Shown one piece after another: positions 43,803 to 53,696 of a stretch of 64,000 bases of DNA (the first letter of the stretch is position 1; every line of letters begins with the position of its first letter). The notes beneath the pieces are model-generated. The model was not told the DNA's origin and did no database searches. It saw only the letters and a list, made by a program, of their open reading frames with translations. Made by a program: the position numbers and the translations under genes. This DNA comes from Bog-950 sp964423405 (GTDB lineage: Bacteria > Bacteroidota > Bacteroidia > Chitinophagales > LD1): NCBI GenBank assembly GCA_964423405.1, contig CAYREY010000007.1, positions 38,937 to 102,936 of the forward strand, given 5' to 3'.

Positions 43803-44831
43803 TTAGCCCAGTTTTTTCTCTAATTCCTTAACACGCTGTATCAATTGCGGTAGTATTTTCATTGAGGCCAGAATCCGGTAGTGCTCTCTGGCATCTATAG
43901 CCGGGGCACCCGATACTCCCCTGCCTTTCTCGGGTATATCGTGTATTACAGCGGCCTGTGCCTGTATTTTTACGTTATCGGCTATGGTAAGGTGGCCTGT
44001 TATACCGGCCTGCCCTCCTATCATTACGTTTTTACCAAATTTGGTTGAGCCCGAAATACCTGCCTGAGCGGCAATTACCGTATTGTCCCCCAAATCCACA
44101 TTATGGGCCACCTGTATCAGGTTATCCAGTTTTACACCGCTGCCTATACGGGTAGAACCCATCACCGCACGGTCTATACAGGTGTTAGCCCCTATCTCCA
44201 CATCATCACCTATCACCACATTACCAGTCTGCGGTATCTTTTTGTAGGTACCATCCGGCTGGGGGGCAAAGCCAAAACCATCGCTGCCTATTACAGCACC
44301 CGAATGTATAATGGCCCGCTTGCCTACTTTACAATCATGGTACACAGATACGTTGGAATAAATGACAGAGTCGTCGCCAATCTCGGCATTATCCCCAATA
44401 TAACTGTTGGGGTAAATAGTTACTTTGTTGCCAATCTTAACATTGTCGCCTACATAGCTAAAGCTGCCTAACTGAAAGCCAGAACCATAGGTAGTGTTTT
44501 TGCCTATGTGCGAATTGGCTTCTATACCGGTACTTTTCTTATTGCCGTTCATGGCAGCATACGCCTCCATAAGTACCTGAAACGCCTGGTACGGATCTTT
44601 AACACGAAGCGCAGCACCGATATTCGCTGAGTTGTATTCAAGCGTTTCATCACAAAGCAAAATACCCGCCTTTGCAGTTTGCGCATAGTGAAAATATTTG
44701 GGGTTGCCTAAAAAGCAGAAAGAATCAGCATCTGCTTCTTCTATTTTGGCCAGTTTGTTAACCCTTGCATTTGGGTTACCTTCCAGTTTTGCATTCAGCA
44801 AAACAGCTAAATCCTTCGCAGTAATCTCCAT
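43803..44831 (-). CDS. lpxD: UDP-3-O-acylglucosamine N-acyltransferase
   Basis: LpxD adds the second 3-hydroxyacyl chain, to nitrogen, in lipid A synthesis. The 342-residue protein has the N-terminal uridine-binding domain (FCFLGNPKYFHYAQTAKAGILL), hexapeptide repeats, the catalytic-histidine segment LDNLIQVAHNVDLGD, and a C-terminal helix (QLIQRVKELEKKLG). It is the first gene of the lpx group. The following 78 bases lead to lpxC/fabZ. The 248 bases upstream contain no gene. Confidence 0.94.
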   Translation of the reverse strand: MEITAKDLAVLLNAKLEGNPNARVNKLAKIEEADADSFCFLGNPKYFHYAQTAKAGILLCDETLEYNSANIGAALRVKDPYQAFQVLMEAYAAMNGNKKSTGIEANSHIGKNTTYGSGFQLGSFSYVGDNVKIGNKVTIYPNSYIGDNAEIGDDSVIYSNVSVYHDCKVGKRAIIHSGAVIGSDGFGFAPQPDGTYKKIPQTGNVVIGDDVEIGANTCIDRAVMGSTRIGSGVKLDNLIQVAHNVDLGDNTVIAAQAGISGSTKFGKNVMIGGQAGITGHLTIADNVKIQAQAAVIHDIPEKGRGVSGAPAIDAREHYRILASMKILPQLIQRVKELEKKLG

Positions 44832-45078
44832 CTCCGGTATTGTGGTATAATATGCACGTTAAACGCGTGCCTGTTTTTTTATTGTGTGCGCTAAGAAAAT
44901 ACTTTTCCACACATAATACATACTCTAACAAAGCAGCCCGAATAGCGAGCCATTCTGGTATTGCGGGTTAAGCTTTTCATCTGATGCGTATCACCATACA
45001 GTTTGACACTAATCATACGCCACCGGGCCATATACGCCAACATTTGCGCTGATTTATTGAACCCAAATACAAAAAAAT

Positions 45079-45816
45079 ATGACCAACCTTAAAATGACAC
45101 TTCAGACGTTGACTATTGCACTTGTTTTAATTACAGTAAATGCGTGCAACAAGAATGATTCTGATAGCAATACCGACAACACCAGCACTATCGTTTTTAA
45201 TCCATCATTAAGCTATGGCAGCACCACCGATATGGAGGGGAACACATACAAAACCATAAAATTAGGGAACCAGACATGGATGGCAGAAAACCTGCGGGTA
45301 ACCAAATATAATGATGGTACAAGTATCTTAAGAACATTGGTTGACTCTGCGCTATACAACGCAACTACCGGCAGCTACGATAGTTATAACAGTACAGAAA
45401 GCAACGACACCATCCGCAACATGGGCAGATTGTATAACTGGCAGGCAGCTTCATCTAACAAACTGGCACCGGCCGGTTGGCATGTAGCTACGCAGGCCGA
45501 GTGGGATACACTTATCGCAAACCTTGGCAGCGTGAGCAACGCCGGCGGTAAGCTTAAGGAGGCAGGACTAACCCACTGGGTTTCGCCAAATGGAGGAGCA
45601 ACAAACGAAAGCGGCTTTTCAGCACTGCCATCAGGCAGATTTTATATTACCGGACCAAGTTTTACCAACTACAGCAACAATGCGTATTTCTGGTGTGCCA
45701 ACACCTACAATGCAGGCGAGGGTATAATGTATGGCCTTAACTACCTTGATGCAGCTATATTTAAGGGGCACGCACAGAAAAACAACGGATTTGCGGTAAG
45801 ATGCGTAAAAAACTAA
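45079..45816 (+). CDS. Lipoprotein with Fibrobacter succinogenes major paralogous domain (FISUMP)
   Basis: The 245-residue product has a lipoprotein signal (LITVNACNK; cysteine near 23) and a single FISUMP domain from about 50 to the end. The signature pieces are GNTYKTIKLGNQTWMAENLR, LYNWQAAS, LAPAGWHVATQAEWDTL, GGKLKEAGLTHW, and the closing GFAVRCVKN. Such proteins are widespread surface lipoproteins of the Fibrobacteres-Bacteroidetes group; their function is unknown. It ends in a 17-bp perfect terminator hairpin. A second ATG at codon 6 could be the real start. Confidence 0.88.
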   Translation: MTNLKMTLQTLTIALVLITVNACNKNDSDSNTDNTSTIVFNPSLSYGSTTDMEGNTYKTIKLGNQTWMAENLRVTKYNDGTSILRTLVDSALYNATTGSYDSYNSTESNDTIRNMGRLYNWQAASSNKLAPAGWHVATQAEWDTLIANLGSVSNAGGKLKEAGLTHWVSPNGGATNESGFSALPSGRFYITGPSFTNYSNNAYFWCANTYNAGEGIMYGLNYLDAAIFKGHAQKNNGFAVRCVKN

Positions 45817-45831
45817 GTAGCATACTTACAT

Positions 45832-45869
45832 AAACAGAAACGGGTAACAAATGTTACCCGTTTCTGTTT
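45832..45869. terminator. Strong bidirectional terminator between FISUMP lipoprotein and hydrolase genes
   Basis: A perfect 17-bp stem (45832-45848 with 45853-45869) encloses a 4-base loop, lying between convergent genes. Confidence 0.9.
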
Positions 45870-45882
45870 ATACCAAAAGCAA

Positions 45883-47124
45883 CTATGGCTTTATTGCCAA
45901 CTTAGCCAGCGCCAGTAAAAAGCGCTTATTCAGGTTGCCCTTACGGCCATACTTACTACCGTTACGGAAACTATCGAAGTATAGCTTGGTGTACATACCC
46001 GAAAATATAGCACACTTATAATGGCCGTATTTACGTCCGCCATTGCGTAGGGTAACATGTTTTGCACCCAGCTTTTTCATGTTCTCGTGTGCCACTATGG
46101 CATTTTTATAATTTACCTGCTCATCTTTATTGCAATAGCAAAGTTGTATGGGGTTCTCAGGCTTCCAGTAGCAAAGGCTGTTATCGGCCAACGCTTTGTG
46201 CATAGGAAACTTAGGGTCGTTTACATACAACTGCACAAACGTATCTTTCACCATATCCTTAGGTACTTCCGGCAGTATACGGTCTATGTCGCCCATGTGG
46301 CTACCCTTGCCAAACATCTCGGGTATTAATGAATCGTATGGCGGGTTGTATATCGCATTTATATCGGGCACTATTTTATACACCTCATTAAAACCCAGCA
46401 ACAGGTAAGGCAGGTAATGCGGGTTCGGATATTTTTTAAACATTACTTCGCTCTGCACACCGCCCATATCGTAAGCACCGCTGTTTCCGGCAGCTGCGGT
46501 CACCTTAAATTCCTTAGAGTAGCTTTCTTGTATTACCTTGTTGGTGGCAATAGATGCATAGCCACCCTCTGAATATCCGGTTAGAAAAAGCTGTCCGTTG
46601 GCTTTTATACCCAGCGAATCATTCAACTCTCGGGCGGCAAACAAAAAATCTACCGAGGCTTGCCCCAACGATTTATACTGCTGGTACAGGTGAAATTTTT
46701 CGCCATAGCCCAGACCAATGTAATCGGGCATCAGTACGGTGTAGCCATCTACTGCAAAACCCAGACACAAATAGCTTTCACCGCCCAGGTGTTCCTCCCT
46801 GCCCTTCCGCGTGCGGGTACCGTGGTGATACACCACCTGCGGCATAGGGGCCGTTATACCTTTAGGCACATAATACAGCCCACTGGCCAGTACCGGTGTG
46901 CCATCGTGCCAGTGCGATACGTATGTCACATCGTAAATATCCACATCGTACCTTACCTTAATAAGGGCGGTTGGCACCTTATTCGATTTCATCTTCTTCG
47001 TCAGTTCCTCTTTGGTTACCGACTTCCATAGTTTGTAAGAAACCATCTTGTGGCCCGATGGGTTATCAAGTGCAAATACATTCAGCCCTGTAGCAAGGGC
47101 TAGTAAAAACAGCATTTTTTTCAT
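45883..47124 (-). CDS. Secreted alpha/beta-hydrolase (secretory lipase/esterase-like)
   Basis: The 413-residue protein has a signal peptide (MKKMLFLLALATGLNVFA) and an alpha/beta-hydrolase fold. The oxyanion-loop region is VVYHHGTRTRKGREE, the DYIGLGYG segment follows, and the nucleophile elbow is GYSEGGYAS (serine near 190). A late aspartate and the histidine in the C-terminal third (GRKYGHYKC) could complete the triad. The fold resembles the secretory lipase group. It has no sorting domain. It converges on the FISUMP gene with a strong shared terminator. Confidence 0.8.
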   Translation of the reverse strand: MKKMLFLLALATGLNVFALDNPSGHKMVSYKLWKSVTKEELTKKMKSNKVPTALIKVRYDVDIYDVTYVSHWHDGTPVLASGLYYVPKGITAPMPQVVYHHGTRTRKGREEHLGGESYLCLGFAVDGYTVLMPDYIGLGYGEKFHLYQQYKSLGQASVDFLFAARELNDSLGIKANGQLFLTGYSEGGYASIATNKVIQESYSKEFKVTAAAGNSGAYDMGGVQSEVMFKKYPNPHYLPYLLLGFNEVYKIVPDINAIYNPPYDSLIPEMFGKGSHMGDIDRILPEVPKDMVKDTFVQLYVNDPKFPMHKALADNSLCYWKPENPIQLCYCNKDEQVNYKNAIVAHENMKKLGAKHVTLRNGGRKYGHYKCAIFSGMYTKLYFDSFRNGSKYGRKGNLNKRFLLALAKLAIKP

Positions 47125-47399
47125 TGGTAAAATTAAGGGATGTTAGGCCGCTAATTTGCCAAATAGAATTCAATTTAATAGTTAATATTTGGTAGTTTGC
47201 CATAGCAGAATTTACGCAAACTACACTGCACCACCAGCCAGGTTGCACAATAATGATACATGCCAGGTACCCTTTAAATCGCAACTATTTCAAAATCCGC
47301 CAATTAAGGTTTAAAAATTGTTTAAAAAAATATTAGGCAGCATACAACCAATATTACTATTTTCCATATCTGAACAAGCAGACCCCTGACGCTCCACAC

Positions 47400-50300
47400 A
47401 TGAAAAAACTTTACACGTTATTGGTGTTATCGCTGGTATACGCCATTTCTACTGCACAGATTTCGAAAGGAAAAGATTTCTGGTTCGGTTTTATGGAAAA
47501 CATATACCAGCAAACCGGCGAAATGCGGGTGTACATTACCAGCGAAGCCCCTTGTAGCGGCACCATATCTTCGCCCCTGCAAAACTGGTCGCAAACCTTT
47601 ACCGTAACGCCCGGCATATCTACATTAGTTGTAGTGCCATACAACATAGGCGAAAACTTCAGTACCGATAACATCAGCAATAAAGCCCTGCACGTATCTA
47701 CCACCGAGTGTGTGAGTGTATTTGCCCATTACTATCAGCAATATACCAGCGATGCTGCTGTAATATTCCCTACCAACTCGGTAGGCCGCGATTATATTGT
47801 TACATCCTGGTACAACGCCAGTATGAACAACGGTAGCCCCGAGTTTTTAATTGCAGCTACCGAAGACAACACCATTATTGACATTACCCCTTCGGTAACG
47901 GCTGGCGTACACCCGGCAGGTGTTACCTACACCATTACCATAGATAGCGGCGAAGTGTATCAATTGCAAAGCGGCAGCACAGACCTAACCGGTACACGTG
48001 TAAGGGGAACCAACAACAAAAACTTTGCACTGTTTGGCGGCCACGTATGCGCTAACGTAGTAGGTTGCGGTTATTGCGACCACCTCTTCGACCAGCTATA
48101 CCCCATATCTTCGTGGGGGACCGAGTTTGTAACCGTGCCCTACAGCACCCGCGATTATGATGTTTTCAGGGTACTGGCACAACAAAACGGCACCCAGTTC
48201 AGAATTAATGGCGGCCCCGTTATTAACCTTAATGCCGGACAGTTTAACCAGTTTAACCGCAGCGCGGTATCCTACATCACATCTAACTACCCCATATCGG
48301 TTATGCAATACAGCACCGGTACCGATTGCGATGCAAATATGGATGATATAGGCGACCCGTTTATGATTGCGCTTAGTCCGGTTAACCAATCTATCAACAC
48401 AGTTACGTTTAACGCCTTTGCCAATAACAACCCCAGCTTTACGTACTATGCCAACATTGTAGCCAAAACCGCCGACCTGGGTACTGTTACACTTGACGGA
48501 GTTGGTATAGGAGGCACTTTCCAACCAGTGCCGCAAAACACCACCTACTCGTACCTGCAACGTACTATTACACAAGGCGACCATACCATCACTTCCAACC
48601 AGGGTATTATTACGTACGTTTACGGCTATGGGCCTTACGAATCATATGGTTACTCGGCTGGTGTACGTGTACAGGTGCCCATTCTTAGCGTTTACGATAC
48701 CAGCCGTTTGTATTGTCCCTTCGATACAGTAAATCTTAGCCTGAACACTCCTGATACTGCACGTCTGGTATCGTTAGAATGGGACCTCGGCGATGGCTCA
48801 CCACATATTTTCGACTCGTTAAAGTTCTGGCATATTTATACCGACTATGGAGAGTACCCAATAACGATTATTTACGAGCTGCAATCGGCCTGTAAGAAAG
48901 ATACAATGGTGATTGATACGGTAAAAATACTGGGTCCGGAGCCCGAAATAGGCGGACCGTACCAGTTCTGTGTGCCACAAAACGTAAGCCTGCAGGCAAC
49001 GGCGCGTATACAGCCCGACACAATATACTGGACGATTGGAGGGAATACCATTGCTACTACCGATATAAATTACACACTCAATTTTTATGCTGATAAAGAC
49101 ACGGTAGTGTACATGCGCATAACCAGCGCCATTTGCGATGGTTTCGATACTGCACGCATATACGTGGGCAGCGATACCGCAGGCTTTGTAGTAAACAATG
49201 CCTGCTCCGGCACACCGGTAAGCTTCACCAATACATCTAAATACGCTGTTGGGTTACTGTACAACTGGTATTGGGATTTTGGCGATGGCGGTACATCCAT
49301 CAGTCAGTCGCCTACACACCTGTATGCTACCGATGGCACTTATACGGTAAAACTACGGCTTACCTCCCCTGCCGGTTGCAGCGATAGTATTACAAAGGTG
49401 GTAACCATTTACTCTCAGCCCAATGCCGATTTTATTGCCGACAGGGTGTGTAACGATAGTATTTTCAGGCCGGTTAATAACTCAACTATTACCACGGGTA
49501 CCATGTCGTACAGTTGGAATTTTGGCGATGGCACTGCATTAGATACTGCACAAAACCCCGCGCATGAATATGCCCAGTCGGGTGGCTACGATATTACCCT
49601 GACCGTTAGCGCCGGTGGCGGTGCCTGCCGCGATTCGTACCAGTTACGTACCAACATTAATATTGGTGCAGAGCAAAACTTTACAGCAAATAACGTCTGC
49701 TTTAACGGTACCACACAGTTTACAGATCTTACAATAAACAACTCTGGTTCTGCTATACTAAGCTACAATTGGGACTTTGGCGATGCATCGGGTAGTACCC
49801 AACAAAGCCCTGCACATACGTACAGTACTACCGGCAGTTATCTGGTTACTTTATTGCTCGATTATGGCAGCAATTGCTACGATAGCATAAAGCGTACTGT
49901 GTACGTTAACCCGATACCGGCCGCTGCATTTACAGTTACCGATTTGTGTAACAGCGGTACCACATCGCCCACTAATACTACATCCATATCGTCAGGCACA
50001 GCTACCTACAATTGGAACTTTGGCGATAATACCGGTACCAGTACAGCGCAAAGCCCTACCTACACCTACGCTCAGTCGGGGAATTATACCATACAGCTAA
50101 TTGCTACATCCGACTCGTTGTGTGCCGATACCGCCACACAACCTATCATAGTAATCCGCGGAACAACCATTGACTTTAATGCGCCACCGGTATGTGAAGG
50201 ATCGGCTACTACATTTACAGACCAGACCACTAACCCGTATAATACTACTATTAACGGGTACACCTGGGATTTTGGAGATGGCAACACATCGACACAGCAA

Positions 50301-52862
50301 AACACTACTCATACCTATTCGAGCTTTGGTTCATACAATGTTGAACTAAAACTTGACTATGGCAATAACTGTATGGATAGCCTGACTAAACAGGTTACAG
50401 TTAAAGAAAATCCGGTAGCAGTTTTCGCAGTGGCAGATTTATGTAACGATAGCGTGGCCCGTCCGGCAAATAACTCAACCATCTCTGCCGGTAGCATTAC
50501 CAGCACCTGGAACTTTGGCGATAACACAGCCAGTGTAACCGGCAGCGCCCCTACCCATACTTACCAGCAAAGCGGAAGCTATACTATACAACTAATTGCC
50601 GATGTAGCTGGCTGTACCGATACAGTTACCAACCCGGTAAATGTGATAAGAGGAACGTTGAAAGATTTCGGTGCAACTTCAGTTTGCGAAGGCAACGTAA
50701 CTCAATTTACCGACCTTACCACTAACCCGTACAATACCACCATTAACAGCTACACCTGGGATTTTGCCGATGGCAATACAGCTATACAACAAAACCCATC
50801 GCATACATACGCAGCTTTCGGCACCTATAATGTAGAATTACTGCTTGACTATGGTAACAACTGCGCCGATAGTATTACCAAACCGGTTAGCGTAAACGAA
50901 AATCCGGTAGCAGCTTTCACAGTAAGCGACATATGTAACGATACGGTGGTTACACCGGTAAACAATTCTACTGTATCGGCTGGTGCGCTTGTAAACGCCT
51001 GGAACTTTGGCGATGGGACAGCCATTGCCTCGGGACAAGCCCCTGCACATACCTATCAGCAAAGCAACACCTACACCGTTACACTGATTGCCGCTACCAC
51101 TGCTGGCTGTGCCGATACTACCAGCAACCCGGTAATAGTTGTTGCTCCAACTGTAATAGACTTTACATCTCCATCGCTCTGCGAGGGAAACATATCGCTG
51201 TTTAACGATGCTACCCAAAACCCATACAATACTACCATAACCGGTTATACCTGGAATTTTGGCGACAACAGTACCGACAACCAGCAAAACACCCAACACA
51301 TATATGCCGCTGCCGGTAATTACACGGTACAGCTACGCCTGCAATACAACAACAACTGTGCAGATAGTCTAGCTAAACCAATAACAGTATATGGCAATCC
51401 GGTAGCAGATTTCAACTCTACCAACCCATGCATAGGAGAAGACATGCAGCTAACCGATGCCAGCACACCTGCAGTTGATATTAATGCCTGGAACTGGGAC
51501 CTGGGCAATGGAGTAACCACACAAACCCAAAACGGTACATACAACTATAATACCGCCGGAGACCATACGGTAGAACTGGTAGTAACAACCAACGCAGGTT
51601 GTAAAGATACCGTAAGCAAACTGGTAAACGTACGCGATAAAGGCAATGCACAGTTTACCGCTGCGCCGGTTTGTTTGGGCAATGCCACCCAGTTTACTAA
51701 TACAACCGATGTAGTTACTTACCCGGTTAGCGGTTTTGCATGGGCATTTGGCGATGGTGCAGGTACCAGCACTGCTACCGACCCTACCTATACGTACACC
51801 AACGCTGGCAGCTACCAAACCACCATTATAGCAGCTTTTGCAAACGGCTGTGCCGATACCACTACACAAACTGTAATAGTAAATGTTAACCCTACGGTTA
51901 CATCGGTTATTGCAGATGTATTGTGTAACGGCGGCAACGATGGAAGCATAGCCCTAACAACGGTTAACGGCCAGCAACCATTCGGCTATGTATGGACTGT
52001 ATCGCAAAGCAGCGGAACAATAACCGGTTTAACACAAGGCACCTACGATGTAACCTTTACCGATGCCAACACTTGTAGCGGCACCGGTAGTTACACCGTA
52101 AACGAGCCCACACAACTTACCATCGATACAGTAGTAATACCAATTACCTGCTACCAATACACCGATGGGGTTATTACAGTAATAGCGCAAAACGGCACAC
52201 CGGGCTATACCTACCTGTGGAGCAACGGCGCAACCGATGCGGTAAACTCTCAACTGGGCGATGGCATTTACTCGGTAACCGTAAGCGATTCGCACAACTG
52301 TTCAGTAAGTACCACCGTAGTATTAAATGAGCCGGCGCAATACACGCTGTTGCTCGACACGGTAGCCGAAGTATTTTTGGGTCAAACCGTTACACTCAGC
52401 GCACAGGCAATAAACGGCAACCCGGCCAGCTGGCTATGGACACCGGCCAATGACCTTAGCTGCGCCACCTGCCCTACCACCGAAGCCGGCCCGTATAACA
52501 ATATGCGCTACGTAGTAGAATCGGTAGATGATAAAGGCTGCCGCGCTACTGCTGTGGTAAACGTACTGGTAAACGGTAAATACGAAATATTTGTACCAAA
52601 CGTATTTACCCCTAACGGCGACGGTGCCAACGATTACTTTGAAGTATTTGGCAACAAAGAGGCCTGGAAACAATTTGAAGTAGCTGTATTTAACCGCTGG
52701 GGCGAAAAGGTGTTTGAGAGCAGCGATATGAATTTTAAATGGGATGGAGTGTTTAAAAGCGAACTACAAAACCCGGGCGTGTACGTGTACACTGTAAAAT
52801 TAGTTTACCTGAATAACTATACCGATAAAATGTATAAGGGTACTTTAACGTTAATACGTTAA
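47400..52862 (+). CDS. Giant surface protein: PKD repeats, SprB-like repeats, type B T9SS sorting domain
   Basis: The 1820-residue secreted protein starts with a signal peptide (MKKLYTLLVLSLVYAISTA). An IgGFc-binding-like N-terminal domain (about 20-440) is followed by about twelve PKD-type repeats (about 440-1510) marked by W-x-FGDG and DTA/CxDS-like strand ends. Two SprB-like repeats come next (LCNGGNDGSIALTTVNG and CYQYTDGVITVIAQNG, about 1510-1660). The C-terminus (about 1726-1820) opens VFTPNGDGANDYF and holds FNRWGEKVFES, the gliding-motility/type B sorting domain of T9SS cargo. It is probably exported by T9SS to the cell surface as an adhesin or sheath protein. The DNA of the central PKD region is a 490-base module repeated about four times. 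Confidence 0.9.
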   Translation: MKKLYTLLVLSLVYAISTAQISKGKDFWFGFMENIYQQTGEMRVYITSEAPCSGTISSPLQNWSQTFTVTPGISTLVVVPYNIGENFSTDNISNKALHVSTTECVSVFAHYYQQYTSDAAVIFPTNSVGRDYIVTSWYNASMNNGSPEFLIAATEDNTIIDITPSVTAGVHPAGVTYTITIDSGEVYQLQSGSTDLTGTRVRGTNNKNFALFGGHVCANVVGCGYCDHLFDQLYPISSWGTEFVTVPYSTRDYDVFRVLAQQNGTQFRINGGPVINLNAGQFNQFNRSAVSYITSNYPISVMQYSTGTDCDANMDDIGDPFMIALSPVNQSINTVTFNAFANNNPSFTYYANIVAKTADLGTVTLDGVGIGGTFQPVPQNTTYSYLQRTITQGDHTITSNQGIITYVYGYGPYESYGYSAGVRVQVPILSVYDTSRLYCPFDTVNLSLNTPDTARLVSLEWDLGDGSPHIFDSLKFWHIYTDYGEYPITIIYELQSACKKDTMVIDTVKILGPEPEIGGPYQFCVPQNVSLQATARIQPDTIYWTIGGNTIATTDINYTLNFYADKDTVVYMRITSAICDGFDTARIYVGSDTAGFVVNNACSGTPVSFTNTSKYAVGLLYNWYWDFGDGGTSISQSPTHLYATDGTYTVKLRLTSPAGCSDSITKVVTIYSQPNADFIADRVCNDSIFRPVNNSTITTGTMSYSWNFGDGTALDTAQNPAHEYAQSGGYDITLTVSAGGGACRDSYQLRTNINIGAEQNFTANNVCFNGTTQFTDLTINNSGSAILSYNWDFGDASGSTQQSPAHTYSTTGSYLVTLLLDYGSNCYDSIKRTVYVNPIPAAAFTVTDLCNSGTTSPTNTTSISSGTATYNWNFGDNTGTSTAQSPTYTYAQSGNYTIQLIATSDSLCADTATQPIIVIRGTTIDFNAPPVCEGSATTFTDQTTNPYNTTINGYTWDFGDGNTSTQQNTTHTYSSFGSYNVELKLDYGNNCMDSLTKQVTVKENPVAVFAVADLCNDSVARPANNSTISAGSITSTWNFGDNTASVTGSAPTHTYQQSGSYTIQLIADVAGCTDTVTNPVNVIRGTLKDFGATSVCEGNVTQFTDLTTNPYNTTINSYTWDFADGNTAIQQNPSHTYAAFGTYNVELLLDYGNNCADSITKPVSVNENPVAAFTVSDICNDTVVTPVNNSTVSAGALVNAWNFGDGTAIASGQAPAHTYQQSNTYTVTLIAATTAGCADTTSNPVIVVAPTVIDFTSPSLCEGNISLFNDATQNPYNTTITGYTWNFGDNSTDNQQNTQHIYAAAGNYTVQLRLQYNNNCADSLAKPITVYGNPVADFNSTNPCIGEDMQLTDASTPAVDINAWNWDLGNGVTTQTQNGTYNYNTAGDHTVELVVTTNAGCKDTVSKLVNVRDKGNAQFTAAPVCLGNATQFTNTTDVVTYPVSGFAWAFGDGAGTSTATDPTYTYTNAGSYQTTIIAAFANGCADTTTQTVIVNVNPTVTSVIADVLCNGGNDGSIALTTVNGQQPFGYVWTVSQSSGTITGLTQGTYDVTFTDANTCSGTGSYTVNEPTQLTIDTVVIPITCYQYTDGVITVIAQNGTPGYTYLWSNGATDAVNSQLGDGIYSVTVSDSHNCSVSTTVVLNEPAQYTLLLDTVAEVFLGQTVTLSAQAINGNPASWLWTPANDLSCATCPTTEAGPYNNMRYVVESVDDKGCRATAVVNVLVNGKYEIFVPNVFTPNGDGANDYFEVFGNKEAWKQFEVAVFNRWGEKVFESSDMNFKWDGVFKSELQNPGVYVYTVKLVYLNNYTDKMYKGTLTLIR
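49640..51640 (+). repeat. About four ~490-base modules inside the PKD gene
   Basis: Module starts at about 49651, 50164, 50654 and 51149 are 513, 490 and 495 bases apart. Each module encodes two PKD repeats, one with an NPYNTT-like strand (seen at 50221, 50721, 51209) and one with an IQLI- or VTLI-type strand. The modules differ at scattered positions, so the duplication is old. Confidence 0.8.
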
Positions 52863-52893
52863 AGCAATACTGTGCAACCTGCAACTTATTACT

Positions 52894-52928
52894 AAAAGAC
52901 TAATTCCAACAAGGGATTAGTCTTTTTT
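52894..52928 (+). terminator. Intrinsic terminator after the PKD protein gene
   Basis: A 14-base stem (aaaagactaattcc with gggattagtctttt, one G-U pair) is followed by a T-run, 31 bases after the stop codon. Confidence 0.85.
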
Positions 52929-53015
52929 AGTTATGTGCAGGATTACCGGTTGGCTTTCACACTTCTTTAACTTATTAACCACCGTTGTTATACACAGAAT
53001 AACTTAATTCGTACC

Positions 53016-53696
53016 ATGATAAAACTGGAGGGAATCCGGAAATCGTATCAAATGGGCAGCAACAAATTGCAGGTGCTCAAGGGTATTGATATGCACATAC
53101 GTGAGGGTGAGTTTGTGTCTATTATGGGTTCTTCTGGCTCGGGTAAATCAACCCTGCTGAATATTGTAGGCATACTGGACAACCATGACGAAGGCCGCTA
53201 TTTGCTTAACGGACAGGCTATCGAAAACCTTTCGCAAACCAAAGCAGCCAAACTACGCAACCGGTTTCTGGGTTTTGTGTTTCAAAGCTTCAACCTTATA
53301 TCGTTTAAAAACGCGGTAGATAACGTTGCCCTACCGCTTTATTACCAGGGCGTGGGCCGCAGCCAACGCACTAAAATGGCCATGGAGTTTCTGGACCGCG
53401 TAGGGCTTAAAGACTGGGCCAACCACCTGCCCAGCGAGCTTTCGGGCGGGCAAAAACAGCGCGTAGCCATAGCCCGTGCACTAATAGGCAACCCCAAAGT
53501 AATACTGGCCGATGAACCTACCGGTGCACTCGACTCGCAAACCAGCCACGAGATAATGGACATATTTAAAGACATGAACCGCCAGGGTATGACCATTGTA
53601 ATTGTAACCCATGAACAGGATATAGCCGACATGACCCAGCGTGTAATACGATTGAAAGACGGACTGATAGTAAACCCGGTAGCCGCTGCACAATGA
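53016..53696 (+). CDS. ABC exporter ATP-binding protein, MacB/LolD type
   Basis: The 226-residue ATPase has Walker A MGSSGSGKST, Q-loop FVFQSFNLI, signature LSGGQKQRVAIARAL and Walker B VILADEPTGALDSQTS with switch histidine IVTHEQD. It is closest to the ATPases of MacB and LolD type exporters. Its stop overlaps the start of the first permease gene (ATGA), so the system is translated in a coupled way: ATPase, permease 1, permease 2, adaptor. Confidence 0.92.
   Translation: MIKLEGIRKSYQMGSNKLQVLKGIDMHIREGEFVSIMGSSGSGKSTLLNIVGILDNHDEGRYLLNGQAIENLSQTKAAKLRNRFLGFVFQSFNLISFKNAVDNVALPLYYQGVGRSQRTKMAMEFLDRVGLKDWANHLPSELSGGQKQRVAIARALIGNPKVILADEPTGALDSQTSHEIMDIFKDMNRQGMTIVIVTHEQDIADMTQRVIRLKDGLIVNPVAAAQ

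Noticed and set aside
44854..44883. Hairpin gcacg…cgtgc followed by a T-run upstream of the FISUMP gene, as a leader terminator
   Set aside because: The stem is only 5 bp with a 7-base loop, no short frame with a repeated codon precedes it, and no plus-strand transcript is expected there.
49640..51640. Regular repeats as a possible CRISPR array
   Set aside because: The period is about 490 bases and lies in one continuous protein frame with PKD motifs; no spacer pattern or cas genes are present.
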